DNA of 64,000 nucleotides from Isochrysis galbana (taxonomy: Eukaryota > Haptophyta > Isochrysidales > Isochrysidaceae): positions 2,721,419 to 2,785,418 of the forward strand of contig CM030939.1 of NCBI GenBank assembly GCA_018136815.1, given 5' to 3'. The translations under genes were made by a program, and so were the position numbers. Under the pieces are notes generated by a model, which saw only the letters and a list, made by a program, of their open reading frames with translations, was not told the origin of the DNA and ran no database searches. Positions 45,369-56,092 of the stretch are shown here, in pieces (positions within the stretch are counted from its first letter, which is position 1; every line of letters begins with the position of its first letter).

Positions 45369-45995
45369 CGAGCCAACACGTTTCCGCAGGGGCGGGGGGC
45401 GCTCAAAAATGCACCGACTCGAGTAACAAATACCATGGTATCGAATTGCACCTCAAGGTGTGCGAACCCAAGAATACTATCATCATTTCTGGTCGGCGCT
45501 CCTCGCATATTCGGCGAGTGTCGCACAAGCTATCAAAGTCGAAGTCAAATGTCAAATCAAAGCACTTCATCTACGATGCTTTGATGAACGATACAGGACC
45601 CTGGACCCTAAGTTCACAAATACCGGGGATAACATATGCCTCCCCTTCTCGATGACCAATTGAACTGACCCATAGGGTCTGAGGGCAATGAGGAAGGAGC
45701 CATACCAGCGGCAAACGCGGCGGAGGGAACGACTTCGGAGACGCTGACAGGCTCAAGCCCGTCAGCAGAGGAAGGTGGGAAGGCGGGCTTGGGCTTGGGC
45801 GAGGGCGGCAGCGAAAGCGACATCGAGCAAGCGGCGAGAGGCGAGGGCGAGCGAGGGGAGGGCTGTGGTGGCAGGGGTTGGTGAGGAGAGGAGAGGTTGT
45901 AGGTTGTGAGTGGTAGACGAGCGAGACAACGAGAGCGAGCAGCGACGGATGAACGACTGACGACTGGACGACGGACAAAGACACCCAGGAAACAC
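45369..45995. other. Possible remnant coding DNA
   Basis: No family was recognised. Plus-strand frames with coding-like composition occur at about 45440-45652 (LHLKVCEPKNTIIISGRRSS) and 45687-45884 (acidic, SETLTGSSPSAEEGG), but no start, splice pattern or homologue was found. The sequence would have been continuous with 43735-43948 before the LINE arrived. Confidence 0.25.
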
Positions 45996-46272
45996 AAATG
46001 ATCAACCCACTAGAGGCTGAAGAGAGTTGTCGTGAGTCATCGTGCGCCTCGTTGAGGGAACATAGCAAGTGTGTTGGCTGGCTAAGGAGTGGACAACACG
46101 ACCCCCGGCTCAGTGCTGGACTGAAGAGATCGAGAAGATGAAGGGTCGTGTTGTCCACTCCTTAGCCAGCCAACACACTTGCTATGTTCCCTCAACGAGG
46201 CGCACGATGACTCACGACAACTCTCTTCAGCCTCTAGTGGGTTGATCATTTCATACATCGCATACCAATGCT
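45996..46272. repeat. Inverted repeat built from ABCF intron 10
   Basis: Left arm 45996-46104 and right arm 46143-46251 are 109 bp each and perfect reverse complements by eye, around a 38-bp spacer. The left side continues the match to the ABCF gene through 46143 (into exon 11), and the right side continues it to 46272. Both arms share a base that differs from the ABCF copy, so one arm was copied from the other after a single duplication. A transcript would fold into a long hairpin. Confidence 0.92.
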
Positions 46273-46713
46273 TACAACGACATTTCTCACATAACCCGAC
46301 TAAAATCAAACCCACACACTCCGGCCAGATGGTGACGGACAACGATCGAGGGAAACCAAGTAAAAGGTGAGTTGCCGGCGATACGATCAACTAGGGATAC
46401 ATGCCGTGCCTAGAAGCGCCGATGATTACACTAGGAAAGAAGATTCTCTCAGACCCTAGGGATTCAGAGCAAGAGCATTTTAGATTTTCTTAGGAACGGA
46501 AAGATAAAGACGATTCGATCTCCGGCCTGCAAGAATGTTTCCTCTGCCCTCTTACCCTCGACACACATCGATGCATGTTGAACTCATCTACTAGTATCTC
46601 CGCTCACCATGTTGGGATCGAGTGCGACTCGTCTAGAAATAGTGGCTGGTATTGGGCAGAGAGCAAGCTGAAGGTTAGCGAGTCTGCCATTTACAATTCA
46701 AGCAAGCATAACG

Positions 46714-49386
46714 TCAGGAATCTATAAACCGTTGCAAGAAATGTCGATATTGCCGAATATGACTGTCCGCACAAGGGAGCACATGCCCGCTTTGGTGGCG
46801 CACAACTACCCTGCCGCACGATGAGCGGAACAGGCGCACAAGGGCTTCGCTTGCATCGGCACCCAACCATTCCCTTTTTGCTGTAGCCGTGCGTGATGTT
46901 GCAGCTTCATGCACGCCCTGCGCCTGACCCCTGATCGCCGATGTTGCTAACGGGTCCATGGGCATAAACGATGCTGACGTCCTGCACGCGGGCGTCGTGA
47001 GCGTTTGATGGGTCATTTGCCGATCAGAATAGCCGATGATGTGTAACGAGGGGCAATTGATTGGGGCATGCCGTGCAAATAACTCCCTATGCTCTGGCGC
47101 GGCAGCTTGAAAACCGGAGCAGAGAATGACGAAACGGAATGCGAGTGGAGGCCAAGTATCCGAAGGTGACGAAGTTATCACGTCGGGCTCGACTTGGGTG
47201 CCCTGATGAAACATTCTGTTGCTGCTTGCCTGAGCTCGTGACGCAGCATCTCCTGATCGCTCTGCTTCGATCACTGCCATGAGCGCCGCCGCTACCGCGG
47301 CGCCTTGCGAAAATCCCAGCAAGCCGTCGAAGGGACCGTCACTAGCAACGGCGCAACGAATGCGATTAAGCGTTTGCGCCCAGCCTTCGGTTTGCTCCGG
47401 CCATGGACAACATTTGCGGTCTTCAGCACGGCTTCCAGTCGGCTCGTGGCGCTTTGCATTGTCCTCAGCTTGCACACTCGATGTATCGGTGCCGTCCATG
47501 TCACCCTCAATTTGACGTGAGACCAGACAAGCGTGGGGCGTGTCCTTCTCGAGGCGTATTGGGCCGTGCAACCATGTGAACCGCTGCTTTCGGTTCGCGT
47601 GGTCTTTGCCATTCGAAAAAGCATGGCCTCCTCGGTCATTCTTAGCGCACATAGAAGACGCATCGCTAGACACGTCGGAAACAGCAGCCGATGCCTCTAG
47701 TGCATGTGGAGCGTCGATGAAATGCAACTGAACACTTGGGCCCATCTTTCGTATGAACTGCTGTAGACGGCCACGCAAGCCGTCTCCTGTCTGGCGAAAT
47801 CCGTGAAGGCAAAGTATGCGGAGTGGGCGGCCCGTTAGCACCGGATCTTCAGGCGTGCTATTTGAATGCGACGTTGCATTTCCAGCCATATCTCGGTGTG
47901 CACACCTCGTGCAAACGTGAGAACGTGACGCGCATTCCCCTCCGCAAACAAGGAGCCGCACACGGCAATAGCAACATCGCACTCCGGCCCTATAGTCTTC
48001 CGCAGGGCCGCCACAGCTGAGGCACACGCCCATCGGCGGCAAGGGCAATCCATCTGGTGACATGCCTACCGTCCCGGAGGTCCTAGTCGTCATTGGCATC
48101 GTGGACTCTCGAGGTCGACTGGCGGATTCACTGTGTTGAGGCGCCTCATTTGCACTACTTGGCGTGCACTCATTCTCATTTCCACAGCCACCCCCGCCCA
48201 CGTGCCTGGCGTCAAAAACCAGGTTCTTGCCACGGAAGAGGCACGGCACTCTAGCCCTCTGCTCATTCTGATCAATGTCACCACATCGATCCGGGTCTGC
48301 GCCGAACGCTTCCAGGTACCGCACAATCCCGCCATGAAGCTGGAAGATCCTCCCGCCTCCAGGGGCGTTACTTGCGTCGTCTTTCTGCATTTGCGTTCGA
48401 TTTGGATGAGCCTCGTCATATGCGCTGCTCTGTTCAGACGTGCTGCCAGGTGCACCGGGGGCCTCCTCGTCGCAAGCTTCGCGGAGCATCTTCCGCACCA
48501 AGGCCGATGCTGCCTCACACCTCACACCACCTGTACAATACATGAGCACATCTCGACCCCGCAATTTGTCGACATGCGCCGATAGCCACGCTGGGAGCTC
48601 CGAGAATTGTCGGATATTAGGCAAGAGCGTCGTCACACCCATGTGTGCAGGTAGCTCGAAGCGACCCAGCCGCCACTCGTACTCGTTTCGCACGTCGAGA
48701 AGCACTGGTGGCTGCTGCCCTCGCAATATGGGCTCCACAGCGGCTTCCGATCTTTTGTCAAGGGAATGGGAAGGTGATACCGCGACAGCTGCGTGGTTAC
48801 AACGAGATATTTCTGAGCATAGCACCCTTTGCTGAGCGTTGAGTCTCTGCTCGTTGATCAGCCCATGGGAAGTACACAGTGTTCCACCCGAGGACGCAGC
48901 TTCCTTCGTATCCAATCTCCAATCTAGGCAAAGCCTGTGAAAGTCTTGCGGAGAGATGTGCATCCCCGCATCCTGAAGCGGCGCCACATCGGCTCCGACG
49001 CCGAGAGACACAAGCTCAGTCACGGCACGCACTCGTAGAGTGTCAAAGAGCTGCGAGGCGTCGTTGATGGCGTCCAGCTTCCAATCGATGCAACTGCGCG
49101 CTCCCTTGCCTGCCGTCACTCCAGCTGGCGCCCCCATACGCCCGATCTCGACCGGCACATGCTCGAGGCCGTACCTGCACTCGACGTCTGCCGCGTAGCG
49201 GCGCAAGCAGCTGATCCTACCCGATAGCGTGCCATTCAGGCCGGCGGGCGCCACGCGCAGCCGGCCGGTCAGCTGGAGCGCCGCACACACGTGGGTGTGC
49301 CACTCCATCTCCTCGCCCACGCGCATCAGGGGGGAGATATGGTAGAAGAGAAGCACGCCGAGGGCGTCAGCGGGCTCCGCCGTCAT
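46714..49386 (-). CDS. STR6-like: Rhodanese (TrhO/STR6-like) fused to FSH1 serine hydrolase
   Basis: A single exon of 890 aa from the ATG at 49386. Residues 1-150 match the TrhO N-terminal region (VLLFYHISPL, LTGRLRVAPAGLNGTLSG). The rhodanese domain (about 225-365) has the active-site loop MYCTGGVRCEAAS with catalytic C284, the form found in tRNA U34 hydroxylases. A Cys-rich segment (about 454-497) follows with paired C-x2-C motifs, likely zinc-binding. The C-terminal FSH1 serine-hydrolase domain (about 520-885) has an intact triad: S693 in GLLGFSQGAA, D788 in IIGYSDRQM and H868 in HQSGHVLP. The order matches Arabidopsis STR6 (At1g09280), as I recall it. A tRNA wobble-uridine role for the rhodanese part is inference, and the esterase substrate is unknown. 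Upstream purine-rich plus-strand DNA may be its promoter. Confidence 0.9.
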   Translation of the reverse strand: MTAEPADALGVLLFYHISPLMRVGEEMEWHTHVCAALQLTGRLRVAPAGLNGTLSGRISCLRRYAADVECRYGLEHVPVEIGRMGAPAGVTAGKGARSCIDWKLDAINDASQLFDTLRVRAVTELVSLGVGADVAPLQDAGMHISPQDFHRLCLDWRLDTKEAASSGGTLCTSHGLINEQRLNAQQRVLCSEISRCNHAAVAVSPSHSLDKRSEAAVEPILRGQQPPVLLDVRNEYEWRLGRFELPAHMGVTTLLPNIRQFSELPAWLSAHVDKLRGRDVLMYCTGGVRCEAASALVRKMLREACDEEAPGAPGSTSEQSSAYDEAHPNRTQMQKDDASNAPGGGRIFQLHGGIVRYLEAFGADPDRCGDIDQNEQRARVPCLFRGKNLVFDARHVGGGGCGNENECTPSSANEAPQHSESASRPRESTMPMTTRTSGTVGMSPDGLPLPPMGVCLSCGGPAEDYRAGVRCCYCRVRLLVCGGECASRSHVCTRCAHRDMAGNATSHSNSTPEDPVLTGRPLRILCLHGFRQTGDGLRGRLQQFIRKMGPSVQLHFIDAPHALEASAAVSDVSSDASSMCAKNDRGGHAFSNGKDHANRKQRFTWLHGPIRLEKDTPHACLVSRQIEGDMDGTDTSSVQAEDNAKRHEPTGSRAEDRKCCPWPEQTEGWAQTLNRIRCAVASDGPFDGLLGFSQGAAVAAALMAVIEAERSGDAASRAQASSNRMFHQGTQVEPDVITSSPSDTWPPLAFRFVILCSGFQAAAPEHRELFARHAPINCPSLHIIGYSDRQMTHQTLTTPACRTSASFMPMDPLATSAIRGQAQGVHEAATSRTATAKREWLGADASEALVRLFRSSCGRVVVRHQSGHVLPCADSHIRQYRHFLQRFIDS

Positions 49387-49678
49387 GTCTGGAAGGGGAC
49401 GCACGCGAGGGACACAGGAGGAGGGAAGAGGGCAAACGCGTAAAAGGCAGAGGGCGACGGAGAGCCGAGGCGGCCGGACGCCGCCGAACGTCGACGGGGG
49501 AGACCTCCCTCTTCAGGTAGGAACGAGGAATTCACACCTCTCTCCGTATTCTTCTTGGGGCCTCGCCATCGTCTCCCTGTCATCTTCATTTTGCATCGTT
49601 CTTGGTGTTTAAGGTGGTTCCCCAGGTTTTTCGGACGTAGGGGTTTTCTGAGGGGGGTGCGTGGGCGGTTGCCAGGAG
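49387..49678. promoter_or_regulatory. Flank between STR6-like gene and transposase remnant
   Basis: Purine-rich plus-strand sequence at 49390-49470 next to the hydrolase start, then unremarkable sequence. It probably contains the hydrolase promoter, but no specific element was identified. Confidence 0.3.
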
Positions 49679-51300
49679 ATGACCCGCAAGAGGCGCGGCG
49701 GCTTTCAGGCAGGCAACACTTTCTGGCAGGACCGTCGACGTGGCCAGAGAGGAGGAGGGGCAGGGGGGGCAGGGGGAGAGGGTTCACCCACTCCCGGCGC
49801 GCCAGCACAGCCTCCAGCCCGCACCTCTCCAGACGATCTGCCAGACGACGGCAGCTGTGGAGTCTGCGTCTGCGAGGGTGACTGTGATGCGTCAGCAGAC
49901 GCTGCTCAGCAGGGAGTAGCACATGAAGATGCCGGTGGCAGAGAGGGCGGGCGCGATGATGAGAGTGAGCCTCACCGCCGTTCGGACCGGCGTCGGGTTG
50001 CTCCCGTGGGGCGTGCGGACTTCGGATCCCCAGGAGGGAAGGGAGCTTTGCGCAAGGCGCCTCTGCCCCCCCCCTCTCGCTCACCAGTAGTGGATGCCCC
50101 AGACCAGCAATATTTGGTCAATGCCAAAGTGCTTGCCGCCGGAATAAGCGCCACCTTCGCGTGCTCGAGCTGCCGCAAGTCAGACAGCTTGGTGCCGGAT
50201 GATGTGCCCCCAGCATCACAAAACTTCGGGTCTTGGGGTCTCACTCTTCGCGTGCGTTGCAGGCACTGCAAGGCTCGTCACACGATTTTTTTGCGTGGAG
50301 ACCGCGTCGCAGGGCGGGCGCCGGCTGAAGATGTGGAGGAGAACGAGCAGTTGGATCGTGCGGCAAAGAAGGCGCGCAGGGTAAGTTTCTCTGGGGAGTA
50401 TCTGCGTGATGTAGTTGCAAGTCTGCAGTGCGGCCTCACCCACGCAGGATACTCGAAGCATTGCGTGGCGCAACAGCGCAAGCCCATGGCCTGGGACACC
50501 TTCCAAAGGCACCTCCTAGTAGTTGGGGAGGCGCTTCAGGCGTGCATGGCCGAGAGCGAGCATAGGGTTGATGCGATACCTCGTCGTCAAGCACGGGCAT
50601 CTACACAATGGAGGGGAGTCAGTGGTGTCATCGCTCATAGTAACGAACGATTGGTTTTGGCAGCGACGAGCGACGAGGGCACCACGCGTTGCATGGTTCA
50701 GGCACCATCTGCGAGTTTGCCTCTGGGGGGATCATAGACCGGCAGCACTTGTCTAAGGCAGTTGTCAAAGGGTCCACGACAGAGGTGTATGAAGATTCGG
50801 CCAAGTCGATGGATGCGTTTGGTTTCGAGGTGATGCTGCAACGCATCGTGTTGTGGATGGACGATGAGGTGCCCAAGCTTGTGTCCTCCTTGGGTCAAGA
50901 TGTTACTCCATCGTTTGACAGCGTCATCTTGGATGGAGACGCAAGCACAGATCGCTTTGTCATTCGAGTCCGTCAGCAAGCCGCCGCCTCTGCCCATTCC
51001 AAGGTATGTGCTGCCATTCGGCCCCGACCTTGCGCGAATCATTTAGCCAAGAACGTCGGAAAGAAAGCGGCAGAGCTTGGGGCAAAGCTGCACCGCACAT
51101 GCTCATGCCCCGTAAGAGAAACGCAGGAAGGCGTGCCATACAAGACTGGCGAGCGGTTGCATAAAGGCTGTCCGAATGTGTCGCATCCCATAGTCAAGGC
51201 CCTCCAATGTGGAATTGGCGCTGCACTGCGCAGTCTACTTTCTACTCACGCATCAAAACTTTCTACACCCCCACTCTCCCAGCCCTTTCCCCCCCGCCAT
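49679..51300 (+). pseudogene. Mutator/Kolobok-like DDE transposase, decayed
   Basis: Resembles the Mutator-like/Kolobok transposases that begin with a basic 'RKRRGxFQxGN' segment (here from ATG 49679: MTRKRRGGFQAGNTFW). A zinc-ribbon-like region follows (FACSSCRK, LRVRCRHC). The catalytic part shows SLIVTNDWFWQRR near 50620, GSGTICEFASGGIIDRQHL near 50700, and ILDGDASTDRF with CANHLAKNVGKKAAEL at 50930-51070, the family's Asp and C-x2-H signature. The conserved blocks lie in three frames, so there are at least two frame changes (about 50580 and 50680), and the C-terminal part after about 51230 is missing. Terminal inverted repeats were not found. An intron cannot wholly explain the frame changes. 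It is probably an inactive DNA transposon copy. Confidence 0.6.
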
Positions 51301-52081
51301 CAGGCGACTCCCCCCGTGCACTACTAGGGGGATAGGGGAAAAGGGCTTAGATATGGTTGGTGGCCCGCGCCCCCCCCCCGGTGATCCGTTCCCCCCTTCC
51401 TCCTATGCCTACCGGGCTGGCGGCGTCCTCAGTCCCGAATTCTCCTGTAAACAAGTGCGGGACTTACATATTTTTCGGTGGTCGGAGCCCTCGCTCCGCC
51501 CACCCCCTTCTCCGCGCTCCCTCTCCTCTCTCCTGCGGCACGCGCGATGGCGTGCTTCACCCTTTGAGGGGGGGCTCCATGATTCTTGCTTGAACTCGGC
51601 CGCGCGAAGCCACCTGGGCATCCGGCCTGCCGCTTGGGGACGACAGCCTACGGCCTCCGCCTTAGCAGCCAAAGGGACGCGACAACGGTGGCGCCGGCAG
51701 CTCATCGAGCAGGTCCATGGCGCGTGACAGCCGCATCTTTTGCGTGCTCGTTTCGATTGTTGTAGATGTGACTCAGGCCTTTGGTTACTCACATTCACCA
51801 TGGCCTTCGTATCCGGTGCGTGAAAATTTCTCAATCGGCCGCCAAGGCAAAGCTTGCCGTATGCTATGTTCGCATCTGGAGCCCAATCGGCTAAACACGT
51901 ACAATAAGCACAGCCTCCATTTTTTTTTACCGTTGCGCGGCGATCCGAATCCAGAGGGCTCATATCACCTGCTTGACCTCAGACGACAAAGTGCAATTTG
52001 CCGCTCTTAGCCAATTCTTGGCAAATGCGCTCCTCAAGAATACTCGAGTGGTCAGAGTGCAACCTGTCCTCCTTCGGAAAG
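51301..52081. other. Intergenic, no gene seen
   Basis: GC-rich sequence with C-runs (51370-51380) and no conserved frame. Probably the eroded end of the transposon and then 3' flank of the GT29 gene. Confidence 0.4.
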
Positions 52082-54171
52082 TCAGGGAGAGCGAATGCGA
52101 ACGAGACGAAAGTGAGAGCCTATCGTTTTGCGTGCCAAGTATCGGGCGAGTGCATTGGCACGAGGTGCAAGCGGAGCGCCGTGGATCTCGCATTCCGAGC
52201 GCAATGAGCGCACCATATAATGGATTCTGCCATTTATCTTGTGAAAGAAGTCGAAACCATGGAGAAAAAGGCTATTTCGGGCGGTAAGCGACTGCCCACA
52301 AGCGAGGCTTGCACCCTCCTCCCATAGGTCGCCGACCGGCATATCCTGGACCATAGGACGCTCGCCTTCAAGGCCGCGCAACAGGTGCCATATGGCGAGC
52401 AATCCCGTGCTTGGCCAACGCACACCAAAGCGATACTTGTCAACAATATCCTTTGCGTCGTGCACGGGTATGAAACGGATCGCCGGCGCAAGCTTGGGGA
52501 ATTTTCGTTCAAGCTCCTCCTGTCAAGCGTGATTTGCATGATTGGGGTGAGATCAGTGGGATCGAGAGAACGGGCCACGCCGGCTTCGCCAAGCCTTCAG
52601 AAAGGGGGCCTTGCCACAACAGGTGTAGCCCACCTCGAGCTGCTTCCTCCTACGTTCATAGTATCGCCTTCCCTTGCTAAAGTACGGAATGGCGACCAAG
52701 ACGGGAACCTCTGATGCTCGTTGCGTGTGCTCCGTCAAAAGCTTCACGCAAGTGTAATCGGAGACGACCCAGAGTGTGAGGCGAGTACCTACATCGTCCT
52801 CATAGCCGGCGATTCGAAAGTTGTTGAACCGCACCTGAGTTGATGGATTGGACGGTCGGCTCACTGAAGAACCCTTCGCAACATGGATACTCATGTCACC
52901 ATGGTTATGATGCAAGCACAGCGCGATATCCCATAAGCGAGCCAATCGGACGAGGAGGATGCTGAGGCTCAATATCTTACCACATGCTTGAACTGATCGA
53001 CTGAAGGGCCCGCTCCACGCCCGAGCACTGATCGGCCGTTCCCTACTAAGCAAATGCCTTTACCGACGACTTGGTCGAAGTGCCTTGCCATTGAAATGGC
53101 AGCCTGGACCGCCATAACTTCCGTACACAGCCGCGGGGGGTCGATTACGTCTAATCTGCGCGCGAGACCATGAAAAGCCTCTGACGAATCAGCGATTGCG
53201 ATCGAAGTCGCACTCTGTTTTTGCTGCTCTCCCATGACCCTTTGTGAAGTGGTGCCGGACAGGCGGCGTAGGGCCTTTAATCCGGGCATGCTTCCGAGTG
53301 CGCCCGCGCGTCTGCCTAGTAAAATTGCCGCCCGTCTTCCTGGGCACAGGATTGCTTTGATGGGGCCCCGGCCGTTGCATTGAGGTAGCCTTATGCGACG
53401 GAGGCCTCCTAGCTGCCCCCCACTTCGGCACACATCAATTGCTAGAGGTCTCATCCGACATGCGATCGATTTGAGTGGGTTCAGCATGGCAAACGGCCGG
53501 CGTACGTTGATCTTATGTATCAATTGATACGCGCGCCTCAGACTTCGGGCCGGAGTGGCCAGAATGCAACGCCGACAACGGTGAGGCGCATCAGCTACAT
53601 CGTCCTGAGCGAACTTTGGACAGCATGAGGTGAGTGTCGAATCCGACTGGACGAAGTCGACGATCTGGCGGTCCGTGAGGCGAAACCTTAGCGCCGCAGG
53701 GCACTGCGCGAGAAACTTGAGCAGCCCATCGTAATCCAGCCCATCTGGCCATCCTGTCGCGTCCGGCTGGCCAATTGCTTGCTTGATGGGCTTCTCGGCT
53801 GTTGGTGAGCACTGCGCAAGCATCTGCCTGAACAGCCGGTGGAGGCCTTCCTCCTGGGCCGGGGCAAGGTAATAGGCACAAGCTTGTGCTGCCTCGACGC
53901 ATAGCTCGTAGCAAGGCCGAAGCGCTCCCGGGATCGACCCTACGGCTCCTCGCAACTGACCCCCGTCTGCGGCGGATGCTTCTGGGTGCGGCAGCCACAC
54001 GCGGCCTGCTGCGTGCCAGAGAGGGACCAGAGTCACGGGAGCACAGAAGCGATGGAGAGAGGGGGCGAGCTCGATCTCACCAACCGCCCGCCACGCCGCC
54101 CAGCCCACGCACGGCGGTGGGCCAGACCCCTGCGCCCTCAGCGGCGCGTCCACGACGGAGCCGCCGCTCAT
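52082..54171 (-). CDS. GT29 sialyltransferase-like glycosyltransferase
   Basis: Three exons, 54171-52981, 52834-52634 and 52519-52082, with GT-AG introns of 146 and 114 bp, phase 0, giving 609 aa. The GT29 L-motif crosses intron 1: GICLVGNGRSVLGRGAG, then KHVVRFN. Exon 2 continues with AGYEDDVGTRLTLWVV, a typical follow-on (P-x-x-x-D-V-G-T-x-T). Exon 3 carries the S-motif RWPSTGLLAIWHLL and the C-terminal LHGFDFF with H-Y, the conserved catalytic His region. These enzymes normally move sialic acid from CMP-sialic acid to glycans in the Golgi; algal members may use CMP-Kdo or related sugars. The N-terminal 350 residues are not recognised, and no signal anchor is evident from this ATG, so the true start or an extra 5' exon may be missing. 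A pyrimidine-rich coding-strand tract lies just upstream. Confidence 0.85.
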
Positions 54172-54648
54172 CAAGAGAGGGGGGAGCGGGAGAGAAGGAA
54201 AGAGAAGTGTGGGTGGGGGTAGGGGAGGGAGGGAGAGCCTCAGAGTTTTCTTGTTGTGCGAGTATAACTTTAGTCCTGTGGTCCGTGGCCCTCGATGGCA
54301 ACGCGCAACGGAGGCCTTTTCGGATGTTCTGGCCAGGGTCCAGGGTCGGCCGTCTGGTGGTGGCACGGGCCAGGGCTCGCGTGCACCTGGATGGCAGGGT
54401 TGCCTGCGCGTGGCCGCTTCGGCGGCGCATCGCCTATTATGGATTTGTTGTTGTTGTATTCGTATTCAGACTTCTGGGCATGAATACTTCGGCATGGGCA
54501 CGAGCATTCTTCGTTACGTACCGTCTCCTAGGTCCGTCGTGGTCGCGCAGGGCGTGCTGATTCGGATTCTCCCTGGGCTCAAGTTCGGGTCCGCCGATTT
54601 TCGATTTTCGTCTCGAAAATCGAGGATTTGGTTTTTTTTACCGTTACG

Positions 54649-54833
54649 CAACTTGTTCAGTGGGTGAAGTGTGAAGTCAACTTGTTCAGGTTGGAACCAA
54701 CTTGTTCAGTGGTTGGAGCCAACTTGTTCAGTGGGTGAAGTCAACTTGTTCAGGTTGGAACCAACTTGTTCAGTGGGTGGGGCCAACTTGTTCACTGTGG
54801 GTGAAGTCAACTTGTTCAGGTTGGAACCAACTT
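54649..54833. repeat. Tandem repeat, acttgttcag units
   Basis: About eight copies of acttgttca with spacers alternating between 'ggttggaacca' and 'tgggtgaagtca', giving a unit near 21 bp and a higher-order unit near 42 bp. Not coding in any consistent way. Confidence 0.85.
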
Positions 54834-55184
54834 AGACCAGCAAGCGTTCATTTACCCCCATCCCTGCTAGCACCTTCCGTTGACACCTGGAGGTTACTTG
54901 ACTCAACTTGACACTTCACACGTATGTTGAAAGACACACACTGTCGGAGCGAAGCTCGTTTCCTCTTTGGAAACGAGCCGCGGAGGCGCACCGGCGGCTA
55001 GCGCGGCGCACGGCTCATCCGGGAAGCCCGGAACGGGCTCATCGGGAGAACGGGGAGGGCAAATGACGGGCATGTGAAATGGGCGGGAGAGTGGCACGGA
55101 ACGCGAATCGGAGGGACGGAAGACGTAGAGAAGGGCGCGGCGAGCAGATACCGCTTATTTATGACTCGTAGGGACTCGTAGACT

Positions 55185-55231
55185 CGAAAGGATGACTCGG
55201 AAGACTCTCGAAAGGATGACTCGGAAGACTC
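55185..55231. repeat. Two-copy direct repeat, 23 bp
   Basis: A 23-bp unit starting cgaaaggatgactcgg occurs at 55185-55207 and 55209-55231. Confidence 0.8.
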
Positions 55232-55529
55232 GGGGCTTGGGGGTACTCAGGGGGCTGCAGCTCACCAACAGGCGATACACTGGGTAAAAAAACACAAATC
55301 AACACTCTGCACTCAAACATTCACAGTAACAGTAACAGGCCGGAAACATACGTTAAACGAACCCCCTCTGATGAGCAGAACCAGGGGCGCTCACCAGAAA
55401 AAGAGGAGAGAGAGAGAGAGAACGAGGACTCGAGGGTCAAAACACAATTCGGACTCCGGCTCGGACTACAGAGTAAAATCCAGTGCCCTCACGAGTCCAC
55501 CTCGAGCCTCGCGGGGCAGCGCCCAAGGA

Positions 55530-55680
55530 CGCTGAAGGACGCGCTGCGGGACGGCGCTGAAGGACGCTGAAGGACGCTGAAGGACGCTGAAGGACGCGCT
55601 GCGGGTCACCGCTGAAAGACACCGCTGAAGGACGCTGGGAGACGCTGAGGGACGTTGGGGAACGCTGAGGGACGCGCTGG
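55530..55680. repeat. Degenerate 11-bp minisatellite
   Basis: Units of the type ctgaaggacgc repeated with drift; the best run is at 55556-55600. Confidence 0.8.
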
Positions 55681-55778
55681 GGGACTTTCGCGCGGGGGGG
55701 GGTGAGGGAAGAGAACACGGCGTCTCAACGCTCAACGCGCGGACGCGGAAGAGAACCGCCGTCTCGGCGCGCGGAGGG

Positions 55779-56092
55779 AGCCGGCGCCAGTGCCACAGCC
55801 GGCGCCAGTGCCACAGCCGGCGCCAGTGCCACAGCCGGCGCCAGTGCCACAGCCGGCGCCAGTGCCACAGCCGGCGCCAGTGCCACAGCCGGCGCCAGTG
55901 CCACAGCCGGCGCCAGTGCCACAGCCGGCGCCAGTGCCACAGCCGGCGCCAGTGCCACAGCCGGCGCCAGTGCCACAGCCGGCGCCAGTGCCACAGCCGG
56001 CGCCAGTGCCACAGCCGGCGCCAGTGCCACAGCCGGCGCCAGTGCCACAGCCGGCGCCAGTGCCACAGCCGGCGCCAGTGCCACAGCCGGCG
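55779..56092. repeat. 18-bp minisatellite, about 17 copies
   Basis: Near-perfect tandem units of ccggcgccagtgccacag. Because 18 is a multiple of three, the frames stay open: they would spell ASATAG and PQPAPV on the plus strand and RRLWHW and APAVAL on the minus strand. No start, splice or homology context supports translation of any. The uniform units imply recent expansion, and copy number is probably polymorphic. Confidence 0.95.

Noticed and set aside
51717-52010. 97-aa plus-strand frame (MARDSRIFCVLVSIVVDV)
   Set aside because: No homology and overlaps nothing conserved; most likely chance in the flank of the GT29 gene.
55779-56092. CRISPR-like regular array
   Set aside because: Units are contiguous with no unique spacers, and the window is eukaryotic.
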